Shown here: positions 17,716 through 25,199 of the stretch, one piece after another | Layout of the letters: the number at the start of each line of letters is the position of its first letter | How positions within the stretch are numbered: position 1 is the stretch's first letter | DNA from: Trichomonas vaginalis G3 | Lineage: Eukaryota > Parabasalia > Trichomonadida > Trichomonadidae | Reading direction: 5' to 3' | DNA: 64,000 bases | Assembly (NCBI RefSeq): GCF_026262505.1 | Contig: NC_067204.1 | Location: forward strand, 25,389,300 to 25,453,299 | The notes under the pieces: model-generated | Database searches by the model: none | What the model was told of the DNA's origin: nothing | The model's input: only the letters and a program-made list of their open reading frames with translations | Translations under genes and position numbers: made by a program

Positions 17716-18117
17716 ATGGGTTTATTTGGCGCATTAGCAGGAGTTGCATCCAGATTTTTGCCCGCAGTGGGAACAATAGCCAGAGGTGCATTTGGAATTG
17801 GAAGGAAGATTTTGAGTACATTAGGTATACTTAAAGAGAAAGCACAACCTATTATACAAACTGTACAGAAAGGTTGGGATGTAGCACGAGATGCAGCAAA
17901 TCTTATTCCAAATCCTGAAACAAGAGGAAAAGTTCAAGGATGGATGGACAATGTAGGAAGACAAGCAGGAAACTACTATAACAAAGCAAATGACTACTAT
18001 AACCAAGCAGGGCACTACATGGACCAAGGTGAAAGATTCTTTAACAGAGGATATAACCATGCACAACAGTGGGTAAACAACAACCAACCGCAACCGCCTC
18101 AAACGTGGGGAATGTAA
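17716..18117 (+). CDS. GLFGA-start amphipathic protein (133 aa), candidate membrane-active virion protein
   Basis: The N terminus MGLFGALAGVASRFLPAVG is a glycine-spaced hydrophobic helix, followed by GTIARGAFGIGRKIL and an amphipathic body. Repeats of NYYNKANDYYNQAGHY (about residues 86-105) and a PQ-rich tail (NNQPQPPQTWGM) close it. Gly2 with a small residue at position 6 also fits a myristoylation site. Such peptides insert into membranes, so a role in membrane penetration or virion assembly is plausible but inferred. Likely a distant paralogue of the 80-aa protein at 14343. Confidence 0.7.
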   Translation: MGLFGALAGVASRFLPAVGTIARGAFGIGRKILSTLGILKEKAQPIIQTVQKGWDVARDAANLIPNPETRGKVQGWMDNVGRQAGNYYNKANDYYNQAGHYMDQGERFFNRGYNHAQQWVNNNQPQPPQTWGM

Positions 18118-18136
18118 ATTTTTTTACTGAGATGAA

Positions 18137-18292
18137 ATGAACAATACAGCATTGAGACAAATGGGCTCAAGATGGATTTGTCGGCTTCCAGCAGTTACAC
18201 AACCACGTGTTTGTCAAGTTCTTCCTATACCTCAAGAAGTTTTAGACCGACTTAAAAAACCTAAACAACCAGTTGAAAACAAACCAAACTAA
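18137..18292 (+). CDS. Small Maverick ORF (51 aa)
   Basis: The ATG at 18137 follows TTTTTTACTGAGATGAA, exactly the leader used again by the next gene (18312). The product is basic, with RWICRLPAVTQPRVC and a K/P-rich end (LKKPKQPVENKPN). Not recognised. The repeated leader is the main reason to accept this short frame. Confidence 0.5.
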   Translation: MNNTALRQMGSRWICRLPAVTQPRVCQVLPIPQEVLDRLKKPKQPVENKPN

Positions 18293-18311
18293 AATTTTTT
18301 ACTGAGATGAA

Positions 18312-18878
18312 ATGACCGAAGAAGTTGAAACGGTAGATTTGACACCACAAACAAAAAGTTCAGAACCATTGTCAAAACCTGTCAAAGAACTTACAGATGA
18401 AGAGAAAAATTCAATAATAGAAAGTGCCAGGTCTGGAAATACAAACCCTAACTACAAAGTCACTTTTCATAGAAATGGAACGGCTAGTATCTCAAAAAAG
18501 AAACAGACTCTCACAAATAAAATATTGAAGTCTGAAGGAGCTTTCGAGACAACAGATGGAAAAGTTTACTTCACTGACCAACAGTTCATTATAGAACATC
18601 TCATTGACTTAGAGTCGAAATATTCTAAACTTTACAACAAACACAAAAAGTTGAAAGGAAAACAAAAACAAATGGCATATGATATTTATGAAGATGTTGA
18701 CGACACAACCATACCTGCAAGTGAGGTAAAGTCAGAGGAACCGAAAAGTGACGAAAAACCGATAGAAGAAGGGAAGCCAAAAACTGAAGATAAACCAAAA
18801 CCAAAGGTTAGTCAACCTTCATTAGCTGGTATGGGTTGGCGTCAAAGACTTATGGCAGCCGGTGGTTACGTAAAGTAA
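18312..18878 (+). CDS. Maverick protein of unknown function (188 aa)
   Basis: A T/P/E-rich N terminus is followed by a compact region at residues 30-120 (NPNYKVTFHRNGTASISKK ... FTDQQFIIEHLIDLESKY), a short coiled coil (NKHKKLKGKQKQM) and a charged PK/E linker. It ends SLAGMGWRQRLMAAGGYVK, a possible amphipathic C-terminal signal. Shares its leader with the 51-aa ORF just upstream and lies directly before PolB. Confidence 0.7.
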   Translation: MTEEVETVDLTPQTKSSEPLSKPVKELTDEEKNSIIESARSGNTNPNYKVTFHRNGTASISKKKQTLTNKILKSEGAFETTDGKVYFTDQQFIIEHLIDLESKYSKLYNKHKKLKGKQKQMAYDIYEDVDDTTIPASEVKSEEPKSDEKPIEEGKPKTEDKPKPKVSQPSLAGMGWRQRLMAAGGYVK

Positions 18879-18908
18879 AGAAAAAAAACATTTTTTTTTT
18901 TTATAAAA

Positions 18909-21062
18909 ATGCCCCCATATAGAATGGATAGAAAGTCTGCTAGAATAAAAGCAGAGTTAGAAAGATATGGTTGGAAAGTTTCGAAGAATTTTAAATATAG
19001 GAAGGGAAGACCCATAAAAGTCTATGACAAACTGTCTGGTCTTCGCTATGAAATGGACTTGGAAACAGCGCGCGCCAATTATCCAAACAGACTAGAGAGG
19101 TTAGAAGAAGAACGTCTTATGGACATGCCTTTCGATGTTTCTGAACCTCAAGTTGAAGGACACGACGGCTTTGCCAGATTCTACTGGAAACACGACGAAC
19201 AATTGCATCCTTTGAGAAGGAAAAAAGGAAAAGGTGAAGACAAACATGCTCCCATGGAAAGAACAAGATATGCATATGAAAAGTACCGTGAAGTTAGAAG
19301 TCAAATTACATCTGGTCGAACCTTTACAGTAAACTTTGACGAAGGAAAGAACAAAGAAGGCTTCATGGGAGTACTTGCTGCCATACAAGACGGAAATAAG
19401 AAAGGATACAATCTCAGACTAACCGTAACAGATTTGGACGGTCATATATACTATGCACATGGCAATGTCACAACAGCTGCAATGCTTCTTGACGCTTTCA
19501 AGACTACAAAGAGAGAACAAATGGTTGACTCCGACTCAGACATTTTGAATGCAATTGAAGGAATTGCAAGTGTAAAATTTGAATGGTACCAACCTAACCC
19601 TCAAGCAGTCAGACAACATGCTGGATACTTCCCGTTCATAAATAAGTCTGACATTGACTTGACAAGGTATGGAATTTACAATTCAATTGAAACAATTGTC
19701 AATGAACCTTGTATTCTTACATGTCTCAGGAACTCTGGTCTTGTTACAGATGAGAAGATGAAGTATCTTGAGTCATGTGTGAAGACAAGGTACATTCTCA
19801 GAGGTCAATTGGCAAAAGTTGCACCGTTGGCAAATGTCAATATCCGAGTCAACATACCTACAGCTAAAGGTTCTTCACATGACGACTATGTTGTTGACAA
19901 AGACTTACCATGGTTGAAGATTGTAATTGTCCACAACCACTTCATGTTGAACGAAAGTCTTACAAACCCATTGTTCGGAAAAGGCAAGTGCAACATTGTC
20001 AGAGCTGTAAACATTCTTTTCGAGAAAGGTTTGTTGGAACCAATTCCAGATGACAAGCTGACAGAAACTTTTGTACCAAAAGACGAAACAAACTTTTCAT
20101 TGTTAGCAAGACCAAAAGTTGTTCCAGACAAAGTTCTAGCACAAAAGAAGTACACAGTTCCAAAAGGAGTTGGATTGTTCGGATACCAACCTGAACCAGA
20201 AGAACTTCCAATGAGGTTGCAAGAACTTCAAGATGCTATAAACAAACTTCCATTGAGACATCCAATTGACGTCAAATTGTATTGGAGAGCATCTGAGTTA
20301 GGTCAGAAGGTTTTATATGAAACAGGTTGCTTCGACGATGTTTATGAGATAGCAGGCGAAGTTTCTCAGAAGATAAGAGACTCACTTGAATTTCCACGAA
20401 CTGGACCCATTGGTTGCGACAAGTTCGACTCAGATGAAAAGATATACTATGTCGACCTTAACGCTGCGTACATGAGGTTCGTCCAATATATCCCGACTGG
20501 AATTCCAAACGAAGACGGTGAGTTCCCAGGAAGGAACTATACAGTTGGAAAAGTCATACAACAACTGTATGATATTAGGAAAGCTTCAAACCCCAAACTT
20601 GCAATGACACTCAAATTGCTTATGAATTCGACATGGGGATATTCCATTAAGAAACCTCAAAAGATGAAGAGTAAACACTATGAGAAGGTCGACAACTTTG
20701 TTGAAAGGTTCTCCCCTTTTGTTTTGAAATACGAATTTACTCAAGGTCAAGGTGGCTTAGTAACCACAGTAAAACCTATTGTCGAACATTGGTCTTACCC
20801 TCAGTTCGCAAAGGCAGTCCTTGACAACTACAACAAATTCTTCTCCGAAGTTAAATCCAAAGTGAAGGTTTACTATGAGAACATCGATGCGCTCATGACG
20901 AACGAAGAAGGCTATAACAAACTCATTGAAATGGGAATGGTCGGTGAAAAGATGGGTCAATTCAAATTGGACAAAATTTTCACCGAAGTTCATGTCCTCT
21001 CCAAGCGTAAGTACTGGGGCATACTTGAAGACGGCACAGAAATAAAACATTGCATGAAATAA
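18909..21062 (+). CDS. DNA polymerase B, protein-primed type, short and divergent
   Basis: 717 aa, starting after a T run and ATAAAAATG. Palm motif A is YVDLNAAYM (D516, Y521), motif B is KLLMNSTWGYS (N573, G577), and motif C is YYENIDAL (around 655-662), where the usual DTD core is reduced to N-I-D. The distance between A and B is only about 55 residues, and I see no clear DxE 3'-5' exonuclease motif in the N-terminal half. Mavericks and related viruses use protein-primed PolB to copy linear genomes. This version is shorter than the 1000-plus residues usual in the family, so it may have lost parts or be a derived form. The ORF itself is intact. Confidence 0.85.
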   Translation: MPPYRMDRKSARIKAELERYGWKVSKNFKYRKGRPIKVYDKLSGLRYEMDLETARANYPNRLERLEEERLMDMPFDVSEPQVEGHDGFARFYWKHDEQLHPLRRKKGKGEDKHAPMERTRYAYEKYREVRSQITSGRTFTVNFDEGKNKEGFMGVLAAIQDGNKKGYNLRLTVTDLDGHIYYAHGNVTTAAMLLDAFKTTKREQMVDSDSDILNAIEGIASVKFEWYQPNPQAVRQHAGYFPFINKSDIDLTRYGIYNSIETIVNEPCILTCLRNSGLVTDEKMKYLESCVKTRYILRGQLAKVAPLANVNIRVNIPTAKGSSHDDYVVDKDLPWLKIVIVHNHFMLNESLTNPLFGKGKCNIVRAVNILFEKGLLEPIPDDKLTETFVPKDETNFSLLARPKVVPDKVLAQKKYTVPKGVGLFGYQPEPEELPMRLQELQDAINKLPLRHPIDVKLYWRASELGQKVLYETGCFDDVYEIAGEVSQKIRDSLEFPRTGPIGCDKFDSDEKIYYVDLNAAYMRFVQYIPTGIPNEDGEFPGRNYTVGKVIQQLYDIRKASNPKLAMTLKLLMNSTWGYSIKKPQKMKSKHYEKVDNFVERFSPFVLKYEFTQGQGGLVTTVKPIVEHWSYPQFAKAVLDNYNKFFSEVKSKVKVYYENIDALMTNEEGYNKLIEMGMVGEKMGQFKLDKIFTEVHVLSKRKYWGILEDGTEIKHCMK

Positions 21063-21069
21063 AAAATTT

Positions 21070-21177
21070 TTATTCGAATTTGAATCGGACAGGTCGAGTT
21101 ACACCATTCTTGGTCTCAAACTCATATATAACCTGTTTGTCTGTATTTTCGTCGACTATGGCACGAGACACGAACAT
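21070..21177 (-). CDS. Candidate small ORF (35 aa)
   Basis: ATG at 21177, stop at 21070. The product (MFVSRAIVDENTDKQV ... TRPVRFKFE) has the feel of the beta-strand segments in the 66-aa protein at 24588 (TYVRFKNNE). It overlaps no other likely gene except the untranslated end of PolB. Support is limited to composition and position. Confidence 0.35.
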   Translation of the reverse strand: MFVSRAIVDENTDKQVIYEFETKNGVTRPVRFKFE

Positions 21178-21207
21178 TGACCAAACGGACAAAAAGTGTC
21201 ATTTCGG

Positions 21208-21471
21208 ATGGTCCCGCAGCCAATCGCATTCGAGCACTTCGAAGAAGCCTTACGTTCCAAGGGAGAGGGTGTCTGGTGCAAGGCAGAGGTCATGAGACTC
21301 TACGAGCAGTACATCCTCAATGCCTGGGAGGACAAATCGTCCTTGGAATGGCAATTCTACCAACTCCTCTGGGACGACCTCCTACGCAACTGGGATGACG
21401 AAAGAGTCCAATTCAGAGGTCAGGAACTACTTGTCCAAATTATCCTTAATTTAAGCCGCTTACGCAACTAA
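21208..21471 (+). CDS. Small acidic/aromatic protein (87 aa)
   Basis: ATG chosen at 21208 (the frame is open upstream from a GTG at 21196). Tryptophan-rich helical sequence: LEWQFYQLLWDDLLRNWDD. Similar helical, W/L-rich character to the small protein at 24829. Unknown function. Base composition is visibly less AT-rich than the capsid-side genes. Confidence 0.55.
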   Translation: MVPQPIAFEHFEEALRSKGEGVWCKAEVMRLYEQYILNAWEDKSSLEWQFYQLLWDDLLRNWDDERVQFRGQELLVQIILNLSRLRN

Positions 21472-21520
21472 AAACTTAAATTTACTCGGGGTTTCCCCCT
21501 AAAATAAAATTTTTTTACTC

Positions 21521-22225
21521 TTAGAACCACTCGAGGTTCTCCTTACGGTTGTTGAGCTTGTCACCGTCAATGTGTCTGACCTTCGTCCTCTTGTTTGGAT
21601 TTGGAACCCATTGAATTGCGACAAGCTTGCCCATGGAGATTGAACCGTAATTCCGAAGGGTAAGGTTCAAGTGTCCCAAGTTGTTGAGAACTGGGGTAAG
21701 AACCTTGCCGGTCTCCTTGTTGCGGATTTGGTATGGGTAGGGTTGGGAAATTTCGTAAGTGTCATCGGCAACAAGGGTTGCCCAAACTTCCTCTTCTTCG
21801 TGTTTCTCTTCTTCCTCTTCTTCCTCTTCCTCTTCTTCGTGTTTCTCTTCTTCCTCGACAATTCCTTCGGCAATTCTGTGTTCACGAAGTACGGTGTTGG
21901 AGGTTCTGTCCTTTCCGAGTACCTTCCAGATGGCGTCTATCTCTTCGAAGAAACGGTAGATGAGTCTGGCAAGGTCTCGGTTCTCTCTCGCGTAAATGCG
22001 CAAGGTTTCCGTCAAATCGTTCAGGACTTTCTCATTGGAAGCTTGGTTCATGAGGAACTCACCTTTAAGTCCCTTCATCTCTTCCATAAGACTACTTTGG
22101 AGAGTCTTAACGGTGTTTGTCAGATGAGCTTTCAAATTCAAAATTTGAATTTGAACTGGGCGCTTGTCTGGCAACATTGAAAGGACATCTTCCATTGTGT
22201 TCGGCTTCGGTGCTTGTTCGGACAT
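21521..22225 (-). CDS. Coiled-coil protein fused to an HNH-type endonuclease domain
   Basis: 234 aa. Residues 1-115 are helical (LKAHLTNTVKTLQSSLMEEM...). Residues 123-146 are a near-pure glutamate run. Residues about 157-234 form a phage-type HNH module: PYPYQIRNKETGKVL, VAIQWVPNPNKR, then HIDGDKLNNRKENLEW (218-233). That last signature is the hallmark of NUMOD4/HNH homing endonucleases and their relatives. Here it is C-terminal to a Maverick-type coiled coil, so it may be a DNA-binding or nicking domain rather than a mobile endonuclease. The upstream TTCATTTTTTCGATG resembles the host initiator more than the usual Maverick box. Confidence 0.8.
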   Translation of the reverse strand: MSEQAPKPNTMEDVLSMLPDKRPVQIQILNLKAHLTNTVKTLQSSLMEEMKGLKGEFLMNQASNEKVLNDLTETLRIYARENRDLARLIYRFFEEIDAIWKVLGKDRTSNTVLREHRIAEGIVEEEEKHEEEEEEEEEEEKHEEEEVWATLVADDTYEISQPYPYQIRNKETGKVLTPVLNNLGHLNLTLRNYGSISMGKLVAIQWVPNPNKRTKVRHIDGDKLNNRKENLEWF

Positions 22226-22257
22226 CGAAAAAATGAAGTGGTTTGAGAATGACGGTT

Positions 22258-22842
22258 TTACTTCAAAAAGCTTGTTATGACGGTTAAGTCATACAACAAG
22301 TTTAAAATAATATCTTGTTCTTCTTCTGAACGTTTGTTGTCTCTTCCGATAAAAGTTTCGAACATGAGAACCAAAAAACGTTTTTTGAGATTGCGGAAGA
22401 GTTCAGGCAAACGTTCATATTCTGGATATGTTGGGAGCAGTTCAAAACATCTGAGCTGACTTTCGGACAAAATTGGGACAATGTCAGAAAATTCATCTTT
22501 GGTCGGACTGCTTGAAGGTAAGTCCCTTACATGTAAGTAGCTCTGGTAAAGTCTTCTCATTTCTGCTAACTTTTGGAGTATAGCTTCGTAGTTTAGAAGT
22601 TTTAATTTTAATTGTCTTATTCCACTCTTTACTTCTAAACGGTAAGTATCCATGAGGTCAAGAGTAGCTTTGGTAGCTTTAAGTGGAGCTATTTGTTCCT
22701 TGACTTCTGCAATTTTGGTTGCAATTGTGGTTTGAGCTCCTTCAAGTTCGCCGTCTATGTCGTTCTCAACACCTTCAACCATAGCTTGAAACTCTTCATC
22801 GGTCCATTGAGTTTGGTGTGGGACGAATTTAACTTGCTTCAT
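22258..22842 (-). CDS. Coiled-coil protein (194 aa), unknown function
   Basis: Mainly helical with coiled-coil heptads (about residues 40-100, TTIATKIAEVKEQIAPLKAT and LKLKLLNYEAILQKLAEMRR). The leader is TTCATTTTTTGAATG. Neighbour of the HNH fusion in the same direction, 33 bp apart, so probably co-expressed. Not recognised. Confidence 0.65.
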   Translation of the reverse strand: MKQVKFVPHQTQWTDEEFQAMVEGVENDIDGELEGAQTTIATKIAEVKEQIAPLKATKATLDLMDTYRLEVKSGIRQLKLKLLNYEAILQKLAEMRRLYQSYLHVRDLPSSSPTKDEFSDIVPILSESQLRCFELLPTYPEYERLPELFRNLKKRFLVLMFETFIGRDNKRSEEEQDIILNLLYDLTVITSFLK

Positions 22843-22864
22843 TCAAAAAATGAAAAAAATGTTT

Positions 22865-23149
22865 TTACTCAAAGCGTGCCATGTATATGGCTATAAGAAA
22901 CTTACCAGAAGGCTTCTTCTTCACATGAGTCTTCGGCAACTTGAGAGTTCTTGTTGGAGTTGGGTCTGGAATTTCAATTCTCTCTCGAGCGCAACAACAG
23001 ATGTCAGAATAACATTCCCCACTGTCTTTCTTGCCACCATAAATTGTGTATTGACCGAACTTGCATTTGCAGGAAGACCGGTCAATACAAGGTTCACAGT
23101 TGAAATAGTTGTACACAAACCTGTTGAGTACGAGTGTGAGTAAAAACAT
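22865..23149 (-). CDS. Cysteine-rich protein with N-terminal membrane anchor (94 aa)
   Basis: A short hydrophobic start (MFLLTLVLNRFVYNYF) suggests a signal or anchor. Nine cysteines lie between residues 18 and 52 (CEPCIDRSSCKCKFG, CYSDICCCARE), then a basic P/K tail. The layout suggests a disulphide-bonded or zinc-binding ectodomain. Function unknown. Confidence 0.6.
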   Translation of the reverse strand: MFLLTLVLNRFVYNYFNCEPCIDRSSCKCKFGQYTIYGGKKDSGECYSDICCCARERIEIPDPTPTRTLKLPKTHVKKKPSGKFLIAIYMARFE

Positions 23150-23176
23150 AAAAAAAGTGAAGTTAAAATGAGATGT

Positions 23177-23539
23177 TTACTGAATTGGTTGGATGTCGCC
23201 TTCTGAGGTTATGAAGAACGGCTGTCCAGAGTAGTGAAGTAGTGCTCTGAGAATTTGTGTAATTCGTGGAATTGGGCTCTCACGATATGGAAGTAGTATC
23301 CAAGGACGTTTCATGAAGAACTTCAAGAGGGCTTCTTTCTTCACATCCTTAATATCATCGAATGCAGTGCCTTCTGGAACTTGAATTGCAACACCTGTTT
23401 CAATTTCCAACTTTAAGACACTATTCTTGGACAACCAGAAGCCAATGGACTTGCTTGGTTTGCACTTGCTGAGATATTCCTTCACGGTTTCATTTACCTC
23501 AATTAGATAAATTGCTTCGTCTAAGGGGTCAAGCTCCAT
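23177..23539 (-). CDS. Maverick protein of unknown function (120 aa)
   Basis: Compact globular-type sequence (LDEAIYLIEVNETVKEYLSK ... KRPWILLPYRESPIPRITQ). The start at 23539 abuts the 21-bp repeat array, which separates it from the divergent gene at 23933. Not recognised. Confidence 0.6.
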   Translation of the reverse strand: MELDPLDEAIYLIEVNETVKEYLSKCKPSKSIGFWLSKNSVLKLEIETGVAIQVPEGTAFDDIKDVKKEALLKFFMKRPWILLPYRESPIPRITQILRALLHYSGQPFFITSEGDIQPIQ

Positions 23540-23540
23540 A

Positions 23541-23910
23541 CTGAGTCAGTACAATATTGTACTTTTTCAAGACAATGTTGTACTTTTTCAAGACAATGTT
23601 GTACTTTTTCAAGACAATGTTGTACTTTTTCAAGACAATGTTGTACTTTTTCAGAACAATGTTGTATAAATTCAGTACAATGTCTCTCAAATTTGAGTAC
23701 GGCTGTACTTTTTCAGAACAAGTCTTGAACTTTTTCAGAACAATGTTGTACTTTTTCAGAACAATGTTGTACTTTTTCAGAACAATGTTGTACTTTTTCA
23801 AGACAATGTTGTACTTTTTCAAGACAATGTTGTACTTTTTCAAGACAATATTGTACTTTTTCAAGACAATATTGTACTTTTTCAAGACAATATTATATTG
23901 TTTCAGAACA
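23541..23910. repeat. 21-bp tandem repeat array, about 16 units
   Basis: The unit is about CAATGTTGTACTTTTTCAAGA, with later variants ending CAGAA and an ATATTGTAC variant at the right end. Each unit holds TTGTAC, and partly palindromic TACAATATTGTAC occurs at 23550. The array fills the whole gap between divergent genes, so it may work as a shared promoter, replication iteron or spacer. Because the period is a multiple of three, both strands stay open by chance as YNIVLKK and FFKTMLY heptads. Confidence 0.9.
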
Positions 23911-23932
23911 AAGACGGTTAAGACACAAACGA

Positions 23933-24559
23933 ATGTCCGACGTCCCACCTACTGAACCCGTTCCACAGCCAGAAGAACAGCATGCTCCAGCACCACAACA
24001 GGTTCCACCTCCACAAGGCTCCCCACAGCAACCTCAGTTCCAACAAGGACCTCCGAATTACTACCAATTTCCACCTCAAGGTTACTACCCACCACAAGGC
24101 TTTCCAAACTACCCACCACAAGGCTTTCCAAACTACCCTCCTCAACCCATGCCTTACTTCCCTAACCCTTGGATGTTCATGTCAAACCCTCCACCCCAAT
24201 TCAAATTCCAATCTCAGTCCAAGAGAGACCAAGAGTTCGAAGAAGGTCTGAACCGTTTACGCAAAGAGTATGCCACAGCCCCTATGGAAGAAGACAGGCT
24301 CTCACTCTCTTCCCTCAAATCGACCGATTCGACTCGTACCACAGATTCGGTTCGTGACCGTGAAGACTACCTCAAGCAGTCTGAGAGACTCTTCATCCTA
24401 CAACCATTTACAACTGGAGCTCTCAAGAACATGCGCAATTACGAAGGTCAGACACCAGCTGGAGACCGTAAAACAGACGTACTCGCAAGAGCAGTCCAAC
24501 TGGTCAAGACAAAGACCGAGATAGTCGACTTCATTCTTGCAGCTTGCCCATACAAGTAA
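23933..24559 (+). CDS. Proline/glutamine-rich protein (208 aa)
   Basis: Residues 1-95 are P/Q/Y-rich and disordered (PPQGYYPPQGFPNYPPQGFP, with an 8-residue repeat). Residues 100-208 are charged and helical (QEFEEGLNRLRKEYATAP ... KTEIVDFILAACPYK). Unknown function; low complexity suggests a structural or condensate-type protein. Divergent from the 120-aa gene across the repeat array. Confidence 0.65.
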   Translation: MSDVPPTEPVPQPEEQHAPAPQQVPPPQGSPQQPQFQQGPPNYYQFPPQGYYPPQGFPNYPPQGFPNYPPQPMPYFPNPWMFMSNPPPQFKFQSQSKRDQEFEEGLNRLRKEYATAPMEEDRLSLSSLKSTDSTRTTDSVRDREDYLKQSERLFILQPFTTGALKNMRNYEGQTPAGDRKTDVLARAVQLVKTKTEIVDFILAACPYK

Positions 24560-24587
24560 AAAAATAAACAATTACGAGTTAAACTTT

Positions 24588-24788
24588 TTATTCTTTCTTT
24601 TCTGAGTTGTTTAGAGCTGGTTTCTCTTGTAGAAACCTTTCGTACTCTTCCATGGTCATGTAATTGCGAATTTGGTACGCAATTCCAGGTTCGTTGTTTT
24701 TGAACCTTACGTATGTAACGCTTCCATCCTCCTCAGGGAAGTAAGCTGCTAACATCTGACCAAGTTTTCTCGGTGACTCGGAGCTCAT
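24588..24788 (-). CDS. Small Maverick protein (66 aa)
   Basis: MSSESPRKLGQMLAAYFPEE, then SVTYVRFKNNE and an acidic helix (MTMEEYERFLQEKP). Leader AAAGTGACATTTTTATG. Unknown function. Convergent with the 208-aa gene. Confidence 0.55.
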   Translation of the reverse strand: MSSESPRKLGQMLAAYFPEEDGSVTYVRFKNNEPGIAYQIRNYMTMEEYERFLQEKPALNNSEKKE

Positions 24789-24828
24789 AAAAATGTCACT
24801 TTTTAAACGTTAAGTTTTTAGTCTTATT

Positions 24829-25023
24829 TTACCCTTTGTTTACCCTTTGTTTGTCAAGGTAGTATTGGAGTGCAATTTCTCCAAATTCTCTGTGTCGGAG
24901 TTCTTCAGCATTTTCCAAGGTGTGCCTGGAGAACTCAAAGAAGTTGTCAAGAAGATACTGCCATGCTGCTCTTCTGAGTTCGTCGGTATTTTGGAAGTGT
25001 TGCACCTTCGAGTCTTCGGACAT
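24829..25023 (-). CDS. Small helical Maverick protein (64 aa)
   Basis: The ATG at 25023 is preferred; the open frame runs up to a TTG at 25047, which is an unlikely start. Sequence MSEDSKVQHFQNTDELRRAA ... EIALQYYLDKQRVNKG. The leader AAAAAGTGTTATTTTTTCATG matches that of the 66-aa gene (AAAAAGTGACATTTTTATG), so the two probably share regulation. Unknown function. Confidence 0.55.
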   Translation of the reverse strand: MSEDSKVQHFQNTDELRRAAWQYLLDNFFEFSRHTLENAEELRHREFGEIALQYYLDKQRVNKG

Positions 25024-25059
25024 GAAAAAATAACACTTTTTCAGCAAAAATAATGTTTA

Positions 25060-25107
25060 TGTTAGAATGTTAGATCTAACATGTTTTCTAACACGTTTTC
25101 TAACATG
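25060..25107. repeat. Palindromic array, GTTAG word version (left of cassette)
   Basis: ATGTTAGA, the perfect palindrome ATGTTAGATCTAACAT, then two CTAACAC/CTAACAT repeats spaced by GTTTT. It is the inverse of 26251-26301, with one or two mismatches. Confidence 0.85.
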
Positions 25108-25199
25108 GTCTAAAACTCTTGAATTTTCATGAGTTTTCCCGAAATAAAAAATAAAGTTGGTTTTTTTAAAAAAATATTTTTTTATTTTGTATAAAAAAT

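Noticed and set aside
19101-20211. Antisense frames inside the PolB gene
   Set aside because: Shadows of the plus-strand coding sequence without start context.
23541-23910. Possible CRISPR array
   Set aside because: Units are contiguous 21-mers with no unique spacers, in a eukaryotic element.
23529-23955. Long open frames on both strands with heptad repeats (YNIVLKK / FFKTMLY)
   Set aside because: They result from a 21-bp repeat whose period is a multiple of three; no gene-like sequence outside the array.
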